Source of the DNA: Ichthyophonus hoferi
Taxonomy: Eukaryota > Opisthokonta > Ichthyosporea > Ichthyophonida > Ichthyophonidae
Direction: 5' to 3'
Assembly: GCA_002751075.1 (NCBI GenBank)
Contig: NAOQ01000179.1
Span: 93,556-119,055, forward strand
DNA length: 25,500 bases
The notes beneath the pieces are model-generated. The model worked only from the letters and a program-made list of their open reading frames with translations, was not told where the DNA came from and ran no database searches. Positions 11,911-23,700 of the stretch are shown here, piece by piece. The position numbers were made by a program, and so were the translations under genes. Numbering within the stretch: position 1 is the first letter of the stretch; the number at the start of each line of letters is the position of its first letter.

Positions 11911-13241
11911 ATGAATATACTTAAGATGTGGTCCGTCGACTCCAGAGATCGGCGCATTGCCACAATGAAAGTGATTGTATTGGTGTTACTATGCTTGCAG
12001 AACTCAGGCTATGCCCTCCTCCGACGATATTCCCAAGGTATTCTCCTACAAAAAGCCACGCCAAGCTCCATCCTTCTAGTAGGGGAAATTATCAAATTAC
12101 TATATTCAGCATTAAGGATTTTTGCATCACCAGGGGCTTCCTCCGCCCCTCTTGGTGAAACCCTCCCCCACAAAGCACTATACATCGTATCCACATCTAG
12201 ACCTATGTTGGTGCCAGCAGGAGTATATCTCATCATGAATCTTTTAAGTTATGCATCCTTACAGAGAATAGATGCCGGTTTATTTACGGTTTTTTCACAG
12301 GGTAAACTCTTAACTACTGGTGTGTTTTCTGTTCTCATGTTAAATCGGTCACTACATGTTCGTAAGTGGCGGGCTCTTATGCTATCTGTCCTCGGCACAA
12401 TTTTAATCTCCCACCAAACTATGCCAATCATTGAGCTCGGCCAGCAGAAGCGAACTGAGTTTTTAGTTGGTATTGCCGCCGTTGTAAGTGAAGTCGTTTT
12501 GTCAGGATTTGTGAGTGTTTATTTTGAAAAGGTTTTAAAGGCAAAGATAAATATGGAGATAACACCGACTGTGTGGGATAGAAACATACAGTTGGCATTC
12601 TTTTCTATTCTGATATACTACCCTAGAGCTATAAGGGATGCCCAGGGTGAAGGCCTGTTTAATGGATGGACCTCGCTTACGTTGTTGGTCAGTGTAGTGG
12701 GAGCAGCTGGTGGAATTCTAGTGGCCTTATGTGTCAAATATACTGATGCTATTGTTAAGGTAGGAAACTGGGACTGGGGGAGAGAGAGAAAGAGGTTATA
12801 GTAATTGTACTATATGCTATTACTTTGCTTTGATTTTTTATATATGTTCAAGTGTTATTGTATAGATGATAGGTAGAGGGTATAGAGGGAGATATTATGA
12901 TAGTATAGGGGTAGGTAGATACGTATACCTATAGGCATCTATATATACATCTAGATATATATATACCTACATACCTATATTATTTTAGTCCATTTCAAGA
13001 CACACCCACTTTTACGCAATCCTCCTTCTATTATTGGCCACATATCACACATTAACCCTACTAACATCCCATTATATCTACCCATATATGGATATAGGGT
13101 ATGGCGACCAGTGGAGCTATTATCCTCACTACCCTTTGCGGCTATTTCCTATTGGATGCTCCCTTTGACCTTCCCATTTTTGTTGGTTCCTGCTGCGTTA
13201 TTCTAGCTTTATATGGCTATGCTGATGACGGTACGCCATAA
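11911..13241 (+). CDS. Nucleotide-sugar transporter, SLC35A type (two exons, complete)
   Basis: Exon 1 is 11911-12759 (283 codons) and exon 2 is 13098-13241 (47 codons plus TAA), joined in phase 0 by a GTAGGA donor and an ATATAG acceptor. The 330-aa product has the usual family length and about ten hydrophobic segments. Family landmarks are visible: QNSGYALLRRYSQG (30-43), EIIKLLYS (59-66), SQGKLLTTGVFSVLMLNRSL (129-148), SVYFEKVLK (202-210), DRNIQLAFF (223-231) and CVKYTDAIVK-GMATSG (274-288) across the splice. These are the hallmarks of Golgi/ER antiporters that exchange a lumenal nucleoside monophosphate for a cytosolic CMP- or UDP-sugar. The substrate cannot be told from sequence. An in-frame TGA at 11878-11880 precedes the ATG, so 11911 is the first possible start; Met6 and Met19 are alternatives. 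There is one 338-nt intron, unlike the finely split neighbours. It is transcribed toward FLII. Confidence 0.92.
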
Positions 13242-14738
13242 CACTTAGTGTACCTGAACTATATATTCTCTCTTTACCGGCATCCACCAATCGTATCACG
13301 TTTAGTCGAACTACCTCATCAGAATTGGCTGACAGAAATTGGATCTACCCACCTATCTAATGAGTCACAATAATTAAGCTATCCCCTGGAGTATAGGGAT
13401 TAATATAAATGCATATCTATATATAGATATATCTGTATCATCGCCCCAATCAATGTACACTACCTACCCACGTAGATCACCTTATTATGCTCTACTCTCC
13501 CACTGAACCATATGCCTAGCTGGCCTATATATGCCTTTACACACCTCCCTACTACAATGGGACAAATAGATCTGTAATTATACTATACCATTCCTAGTTG
13601 TGTATTAAAAAAATGAAATAGAATGGTTGCATTTAATTGGCTAACTTACTCTATAAATTTTATGTTCTCAGTAAAAATATACCTTTTCCATACTGTACAT
13701 TTACAGCAGCTTTATCCAGTAGGACAGAATAGCTATATTTTAGACATTTAATTATTTTAAATATTTCAATCTGCCTGCTTGCACGTCTTGTTAAGGATGA
13801 TTTTATATCAATCATCTTTCGTTATAAGGTCACCCGTATAATTACATAAACACAGATATTTATTAATTATAACCAAGGTCAGTCATTTCCCTATTTTAAT
13901 TTTCCCTTTTCCTACCCTTCTAACTATATTTAACTAAGCCTTACTATTGGTTGAATGATTACCCTAATTTATCACATTTCAATAATGTATCTTTCATAAA
14001 TAAATAAATAGAGGCCATACCTAATCATAGGTCTGATATGATGTTAGGGAATGCGTGAGCTATGCCAAATAAAAATCTTTATTGAAAAAGGAGGTTAAAT
14101 AAATAAAGCTAGATGGTTTCTTTATTTAAAACTGTTTTGAGTTTTCATTGAATTAAGGGTTAATATATTTTTAAAATCTTATCTAAGTTTTATATATACC
14201 AATGAAGAATATTGCCTACGACGTTGTTGATATAAAATGGACCAATAGAATCATACGTTTTTATCAGGTGATATGTTTAGATTTTAATATCTTAATACTA
14301 CTGGGAGATTGACCATTAGTATTATTGCCGTATATGGTAATTTTGTACGATGTGGTATATGTGTCATTAATAGAAATTGGTTATTACCGCGATGTGATTG
14401 GATACCAAATGGGTGACTATACCATATATCATATATAGCCGCTAGTGAACATCTTTCATTGGAAAGTAGTTTTTAAAAAAATAATGATTCAATATGATAG
14501 GTCGGTCATTGTAATCACAATTCTATTGGTTATTACTAAAAGAGAGTCAGCCCTTCATGTCATACTACAAAGGGTATATATATAGATATATGTGTGTAAT
14601 ATTATATAAATAAAACCAAGTATAGGCGTAAAAGAAAGAGAAATATTAGGATAAATATACAAACATAGTCAGCGAGAAATACAACTTAGGCATATATATA
14701 CATATAACCATATCTGTTAATTTAATCAATGATAAAAA
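13242..14738. other. Convergent intergenic region between the transporter gene and FLII
   Basis: Both flanking genes end here. Candidate polyadenylation hexamers are AATAAA near 14000 on the plus strand and TTTATT (AATAAA on the minus strand) near 14078 and 14118; an ATTAAA on the minus strand lies about 13 nt after the FLII stop. No coding region or RNA gene is recognised. Confidence 0.5.
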
Positions 14739-17700
14739 TCATGTTTTGTTTTTTGTGGTCTGCCAGGGCCACCACCCATGAAAACAATGATGAAAGTCTC
14801 CTGGTTCATAGCTTGATTGTATGATTCGAATCGACTCGCTACTCATCCTGTCTGTATGATCTAGTATATAGGACTAGAGGAAGAATGTATAGCGGTTGGT
14901 AGAGAGGGAGAGGGAGAGGGAGAGGGAGGACGAGAGAATACAAGTACGTATAAGTCATATTCAATAATCAAAACACCCCAAATCACACCTTATACCTATA
15001 CTCCTATTGGTCAGATGTAATTAATCTATGATCAAGAGAAGCTAGTGGTGATTAATTTATAAGTATAAATATAAAAGAAACAGCAGTGGATAATGGGTGG
15101 GATAAAGAAAAGTATATATATATATATAATAATAATAATAAATAAATCAATAGAGATTGAAGGATCCAAATACCTTAGCTGCTTTGACAGCTAATCGCCT
15201 GACGCCATCACTAGTCTCCTGACCAATCCAAACATAAAGATCATGATTATTATCCAATAGCATTACACTGCTAATATCTAGATCTTGCTGGCAGAAGTCT
15301 TGGGATATTTCAGTAACCTGGTTGAATGAATGAGTAGAATAAAAAATATTAAAAAATATTAAAAATAATGGAGATAATAAAATCAACCTTTATCATAAAT
15401 TAATAATAGATTACTATAAATAGGCATAAAATAGCTCATCATATATATCCACGAGTGGGTGATATAAAACCATTATATTAATCCAATAATAAACCATCAA
15501 TAAATATTATAACTTCATAAAAAAATCATAATTAAAGCTGAAAATATAATGCAGACCAATCAATGAACTATTAGTATTACTTTAAAAAACCCTTCTCGAG
15601 CTGAGCAACGAAAGAGTCGAGGGAGAATGCGGCGACCGTTATGATTGGTCGTCTCTTGTTGCTGATAGGGACTATATCCCCCCAGACTACTCCAAAAAAG
15701 GGGGGGTTCAGACCCCTCTGGGGTTAGATGAATTTCACAGTCCTGAGAGAGGTCGGGGTAAAGGGGTCATATAACGGTAAGAGGGTAGTATAGATCGGTG
15801 GATAGAGGGTAGACAGGTGGATAAAGCCATAGGGGATAGTGTAGAGTAGACTTGAAAAAGTATGAAGGAAGGAGATATAGAAAGAGAGGAAATGAGAAAG
15901 CAAACCAGAAATTGCCATTTACTAGCAGGATAGAGGCGAATAGGGACGGCTAGCGTTCAATGCCATTGCATTTGCATAGTAATTTACCGGAAAAAAAATA
16001 AAACTTCGCAATGTAATTACCTTACGTTTCTTAACTCAATAATGACAGCAGAATATATATAGTATGCTATAATAATTAATATGTACTCTAAAATATATTC
16101 TGTTAATAACATAGCAGCCCCATCCTACCTACCTCTGCCTGTATATGAGAACATAAGGCCTGGGCCCTAGCACAGTCTCCTTGGGGACTATATCGTCCTA
16201 CCCATACATACATCATACTAGGTCTAGAGCTGGATGAAATGGGTGTGTGGTAAATGGTTAATGTCATAGCGTAGGATAGGATAGGGTACGATAGTATAGT
16301 ATAGTATGGTATAGTATAGTATGGTATAGTATAGTATGGTATGGTATGGTATAGTATGGTATGGTATAGTATGGTATAGTATGGTATAGTATAGTATAGT
16401 ATACTATAGTATGGTACAGTATAGTATAGTATAGTATGGTAGAGTATGGTATAGTATAGTATAGTATAGTATAGTATGGTATAGTATAGTATGGTATAGT
16501 ATAGTATGGTATAGTATAGTATAGTATAGTATAGTATAGTATAGTATAGTATGGTACAGTATAGTATAGTATAGTATGGTATAGTATGGTATAGTATAGT
16601 ATGGTATAGTATGAAGTTATATGGTATGGTATGGTACGGTAGGATATAGTATAGTTTAGTATGATATAATATTCTGGTATGGTATTATGTTACATTATAT
16701 AGCATTCTACAGCCCAATATATCATAACACAGTAAACACCATGACCTATACATACTCTGTGTACGGTATTGTCACAATTGAACAGTAGTTTGAATCAAGA
16801 GAGCTTGAGAGAGCTGGTACCTCTACCTAGAATACACCAATAGAAACAAATGGTTAATTTAAAGAATGGTGTACCAATGAATATTCACGATTAAAAGTAC
16901 AACATATCACGTCATATTAAGGTCAGAGAGGGTTGACATGTGTTATAGATAAATTGTTGGTAAGCCAACCATATCGGGGGGAAAACATGGTATGGATAGA
17001 ATCAAGTGGATAATAATTATATTAAGGTATGCTAGATAGATGAACCACGTACGCATATATGGAAGAGAAATTATAAAGTAATAAGGCTATTGGGGTACAT
17101 CTACATTAAGAATTTTAAATATAAAGAGTGTTAGTAGGTTATGGATGGGGTCCAGAGGAAGGAGGGTAAAAGAACCCATTTATTATTAGGTAACTCTATA
17201 CAATTACCTTACCCTTCTCTATATACCACAGGAAGTTTAAGTCGTAGAACCAATAAATTGCTGATTTTAAAATTAAAGCACACCGGTGATATGCATAGAG
17301 GGTTGCCAAGGGAGATAAAGATATATACTATAAGGCAGGTACTGGTCTGAATATATTTATACTAAGACATATATATATATCGCAAGCTAGAAAACACATT
17401 ATATTAAATATATTAAAACACGTTATATTAAATACACTAAAATAAATCATATTAAATACACTAAAATACATTATTATAAATATATTAAAATACATTATAT
17501 TAGATACACTAAAATACATTCTATTCAATATATTAAAATACATTATATTAAATACACTAAAATACATTATATTAAATATATTTAAATATATTATATTAAA
17601 TATAATAATTATACTATAATATTGGGCAGGAAAGTAGATACAGTGATGTAACCGCATATCAAGATAAAAATAACACATACCGTTCTGAGGGTTGTAATAG

Positions 17701-20700
17701 TAGTAGTAGATCTCATTTGATACATACGAACCTTGTCGCTAAACCCAATCCTCTTCTTGCTCTGACAGTGGGCAGTCCCGTTAGATTGGTTGAATAATAT
17801 GGTATACTATAATATAGTATGGCATAGTATAATATAGTAGAGTATTGTCGGATATAGTATACTATAATATAGTATGGTATAGAATGATATAGTGCAATAT
17901 AATATGATATAATATATTCTAGTATATATAGAATGAGATAGTATAATATCGTATAATATTGCACGATTATATAAAGATAACATCAATATTATGTTCTTTT
18001 ATAAATTTAATGAACTATTGCGGATTAGATGATATTCTTAATATATTATATTGACAGTGACGGGAGTGTTTTCATTTTTTAATAATGTTCAGTAATACCG
18101 TAAGGCGCTTACCAATAATCACATATCATTTGCACAATTAAATGCTCTTTTAGTTTAATACATATTTTCAACTATATATTACTTTAATTTGATTGGCCAG
18201 CTTCAGGTTCTATTGACCAATTATAATATTTCACACTACTAGATGTACCGTGCTACTAAATCAAAAATGAGCATAAGAGAATAGATATGATTGGTTAAAG
18301 GATAGGAGGTGCTCACTTTATGTATGACGATTTTTTGACGAAAGTGGGCTAGGAACCTATCAGGTTCACGTTGTTGAAATATTATATACACTGCTACATC
18401 CATCTAGGGATAACATTGTTTGAGCTATTCTATCAGGATATTAGTACGACACTATGGCGTCATGTGTGATATAATGTCAGCACTATCGTATATACTTCAA
18501 ATACCCTTCACAAACAATATATATACATATGGATATATATCACATATACCCTATATATCCTATATACCCTATATACCCTATATACTATATACCCTATATA
18601 TCTTATATATACTATATACCCTATATATCTTATATATTCTATATACCCTATATATCCTATATACTATATACCCTATATATCTTATATATTCTATATACCT
18701 TATATATCTTATATACCCTATATACCTTATATATCTTATATATTCTATATACCTTATATATCTTATATACCCTATATACCTTATATATATTATATACCCT
18801 ATATACCTTATATACCTTATATACCCTATATACCTTATATATCTTATATACCCTATATACCTTATATATCTTATATACCCTATATACCTTATATATCTTA
18901 TATACCTTATACTCCCTTCCAATTATCTCTTGCATTTCTCTGTGTGCAGTCAGTGTAAATCGAGGCCATGTTGTGATTGGTGCATCGCAACCAGTCCAGA
19001 AATACAATATACATTCCTTCTCTTCCTATATATGGTTATTATATAATTTTAATTATATAAGAAAGGTATGATTGGATGCAGATAGGAAATATATAATATA
19101 ATACATAATTAAATGCATGTCAACATGATTGCATTAAAACTAATGAAAATATTGGATTAATTTATATAACCGGAAGAGGGCCAATAAAAAGGCTGCAAGA
19201 GAATACGTATATAAAAGGTAATAACAATGATATAATTAGATATATATCATTCTATATTTTACCAATAAAATCAAAGCCTTATACCTCCTCCTTCAATGAT
19301 TCGTCGTTGTCAATACCCTGTGTGAATATAAATAGTGATAATAATTAGTTTACTAAAGTTTAAATATTTTAATGAAATATTAATAATCGCAAATCATGGC
19401 TTAATAATATTACTAGGATAGAATAGGAGATTATAAAACAGACCATGATATTAAAATGCATAACTACAAATAAATCCACCAATCACCTTCCAGTATATAC
19501 ACATGATAATGTAGCATTCACCACTGAAAAACTGACCAATCTCATCCTCCTTCAGCCGCACTGTAGGGTTATATAGACCAATTAGTGTTTAAATTATAAA
19601 TAGATATACACAATGATTGAATATATAAAGGTAAAATAGATTGATTGATATACCTAAAGCTGTATTATTAGTGGTAGAATAAACATATGTATATTTAGAG
19701 ATATTTAAATAGAATGGGATACTTTATAATAGTGTAATGATAGGGCAGGAATACCAAGATATTAAATACACAGGACCAACCAATGCAGCAACCGAGTTAA
19801 AATTTAAATTTAAATAATAGGCTGGTATAATATTATATCAATAAAAAATAAGTAAAATTTGGCTAGGGTTATATGTATAAATTTAATATAAACCCATAAA
19901 GAACACTGGTTTTGATAGATTGGGCTGCCATTAGCACTACGCAACATAAATAAAATAAAATAAATTTTAAAACAAAATAAAAATTTAAAAATTATTAAAA
20001 TAATTATTAAACTAAACCAATAATTGCATAATACAGTCCTTTACATGGGCGTATATAGAATATTTAATAAACATAAAGTATCTTCTACCAATTAATAATC
20101 ATTATACGAGTGTCTCCAATATACTATTGGTTAATCATATATCTAAGTCATGCATTCGTATCACCTATCTACCTACCTATTATAACTTAGAATTAAATTA
20201 AATTTTATCATATCCCAATACTACTGATCATTTCCATTCATATTTTAGGTCTTTGGTTGGATAAAGGTCAGGTGTAATTGAGAATAGTAATTGGTCATAG
20301 AAGAAATAGAGGTCGCAAGAAAGATTAAAGAGGGTACTATATAATATATAATATAATATATAGTATTATGCACAATATACAATATACAATACAACATATA
20401 ATACATAATATACAATACACTATAATTCAATACATAAATATAATATATAATACAACATACAATACACTATACAATATACTATGCAATACACTATACAATA
20501 TAATATACAATATAATATATAATAAATTATACAATATATTAAACAATACACTATATAAGATAATATAGAATATAATATATAATAAACTATACAATATACT
20601 GTACAATATACTATGCGATATACTATACAATATATTATAAAAAACTCTGTATAATATAGCCCATAGCATACTATATAAAATGAATACGACATACAATACC

Positions 20701-23700
20701 ATAACCAATACAACATCAGCAGTACAATACAAAACAAGCCCCATCATGCCATATCACGCCCCACCTAGGCCTTCATTGGTCACTCTAAACACATCCATTC
20801 GTTCCAACTCCTCATTATAAGCCTTCATCTCGCGTATAGAATAGCTCTCATCCACTATAAGCTTTCTCCAGCAAAATAATGCTTTTATATCAATCATTGT
20901 ATTGGACTGTATTGAATATAAAAAATTATATGGAAATATTAGCTAATATGCCATACCGCACCTCGTGTTGAACAAATCCAATGGTTTTGAGAGTTTAGAT
21001 TTTAATCATTTTAAAATACATATAAAATAACTCTGTAATTGGCTTTAACACTTTACCCCATTCCATGTATGTATATGTTAGAAATTTATGGTTAATAATT
21101 ATTTTAAAACAAGGAATTTACTTGGTACATAGTATTTTAATTTTAAACTGTGTGGGGGATGTAAATTGTGACTAAAATACGTTATGAAAAGCTATAGTTA
21201 ATTAGTGAAAATTTATCCAATAATCCATCACAAAATATATATTATTTCTATTGGCCATTATTCATTTATAGATTACTATCGTACAGTATCTTTACTATTT
21301 TAAAATTTTCTATAGGTATAATTTTAAAATTAAACAATGGACTGGATAGAATAATTACTATATTTATCATAATAAAGACACTTTAAAATGGTATCACATA
21401 CCACTGCCAATACAATGTCAGATTTAAAATATGCATATAGTATACTGTATATATTATCTTGTGACATTACGTAAGACATACAGCATATGGCTCCAGATTG
21501 TACTATTCTTTTTATTCCACCCAATGGTTGATAATTGTGTTCATTGTTCATTAGACTATATATATTATCGTACCTTTTGTATTGGTAGACTCCTACATTT
21601 TTTAATTATACCTATATTACGCTTATTTTAAAATTTCAATTTAAAATTTAAATGTTATTCTCGGTGGTATATATAGATTATTTTATAACTATAATGGTAA
21701 CATGCTTCTAGAACACTAAGAATACACGCGTATGGGAAATATCCTGGTCGGATTGAACAATTAAAATATTAATATATACATAGGGAGATAATAGGCTAAT
21801 AAAACATATATATAAGGCAATAAATATATTCTTTCACCATTAAATTTGAAAGACCAGTAAACAAAGACTTTATAGAGAAATAATTAGTGTAGATAAAGGT
21901 AACATACCTTATAAGCAGGCCATTTGGTTTTCCTGTCATTGATAGGGTCTGGATATAGGAGATAACAAGGATCATTACTTATATTATTAATATCCTATAA
22001 GGTAAGGTATAGGGTAGGGTATAAGGTATAGAGTATGTGCTATTACACTATACAAAGTATAGAATGGAAAGAAAAAGGATAGAATATTATTAGAAAATAT
22101 AAAGTAATTTAAAGAAAGAAAACCACAGGCAGAGTGATAAAGTTATATAGAATAAACTTCTTATTAGTCAACCACTGCCAATAAAAAGATCTCTACCACT
22201 CACTGTAACCCTTATCTTACTCTTTATTCGCATTTCCTTCCAGTTGTCCAGCCAATCACGTAATGTATAGATCTACTATACTAGTGACGTAACCACTCAC
22301 ACGCATACTGTATTATATTCTTTCTCTATCTCTGTACTTATATTTATCTAACCATATACATACATATACATATACACACATACATACACATGTATACCTA
22401 CCTACCTGTATACATATACATATCTATATATGTACCTTTACTACAATTATTACCTATGGCAGTTAAAGTAGTAAAATCATTTGCGCCAATCGAATCCCAA
22501 TTTTTAAATTTGGATTTAAATATCACTGGTTCACAGTATTTTGTTACCATAGTAACCCTGGTGTGACTAGGCCTGGGGCTAATCATCATTATGACCTCAA
22601 CCATCCTAAGGTAATGAATGAGTAATTATTTTGATAGTAGTTGCTTTTTAAAAAAAACAAGTAATATGATTTGTAAGGATCAAATATAAACAGAACCTGG
22701 TTTGTTTATAAATATATTCGAGTATGATTAAATGAGAGCTTGTTTGCATTTAATATAGAACGCGTGCGCTACATTGCCCAATTGGCTTAAAATGTTAATT
22801 ATATTGGCGCATTATTGCATGTCTATTAAAGTTATAGCTACTTATAGGTTAAATCTTGTATTAATTTTTATTTCCTAACTTGGTCAAACCCATATTGGTT
22901 ATTTGTTGTTAAAAGGCATATGTTATATACAATAGGGTATGATATGATATAATATGATATAACCCGTTTCTATTGGATACACCATCAAATAATTAATTAG
23001 GTAACCCAGTACATACCAACATTTCCATATTAAGCCGTTATAAAATCAAACCCACATGATATACATCAATAAACACAAATATATAAATACATATAAAGTA
23101 CAATAATCACACTACTTACCGATTGGTAGCAGCTACTAATAGCTTATTAATATGATTGGAGGGCCATACAAAGAGTTCACTATAACAGTCAATGATATGT
23201 ATTCTGTCATCCTATATATAGTCCACACATTATGATAGGTTAATAAAAGATATAATAGTATGAATACAATACTATATAATAACTACACGTATATATACAT
23301 ACATACATACAGATATGCACGTCCATATATATATACACACACACATACATACATATATATCCAAATACATTGAAATGCTAACCAATAACACACCATGATC
23401 AAGGCCCAATCTAGTTCCCCATTGGTTAGGTCTACCTGTTGGAGATCAATGTGGCCGGATATCACACCTAATGACACCAATATATCCCAATCAGATTGCT
23501 GTAATTATAATTAGAAATAGTACGTCACACACCCAATCACATCCTCCAAATGAATTTCAATTTAGTCAACATATTACATAATTTCAAAATGCTTTTTAAA
23601 TATTAACTAACGTCCTGCATTGGTTCATATATTTATTAAATAGACCTCTTTGAAGGTTTGGACTAAAATTTAGATAAAAAGGTACAGAGGGTGTATGGTG

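Noticed and set aside
12009-12236. Minus-strand 75-codon frame inside the transporter exon (and 11928-12158, 12249-12431)
   Set aside because: Shadow frames of the SLC35A-type coding sequence, without splice or family support.
17174-17345. Minus-strand frame with resemblance to the FILKVPF strand of FLII gelsolin domain 5 (LRLKLPVV)
   Set aside because: The exon at 16756-16826 (ALSSSLDSNYCSIVTIPYT) matches that segment far better and joins in phase with both neighbours, so 17174-17345 would duplicate it.
18420-19071. Long plus- and minus-strand frames rich in Ile/Tyr/Leu/Pro across 18538-18912
   Set aside because: They are translations of a short-period TATACC minisatellite in an FLII intron; openness in several frames on both strands follows from the repeat.
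20420-20747. Tyr/Leu/Cys-rich 105-codon frames
   Set aside because: Translation of the AATATACAATACACTAT minisatellite in an FLII intron.
22209-22277. Minus-strand frame LRDWLDNWKEMRIKSK considered as a missing FLII exon
   Set aside because: It has a possible TAG acceptor and GTGAGT donor and looks protein-like, but it starts only in phase 0 while the preceding exon ends in phase 1, and no FLII counterpart is known to me.
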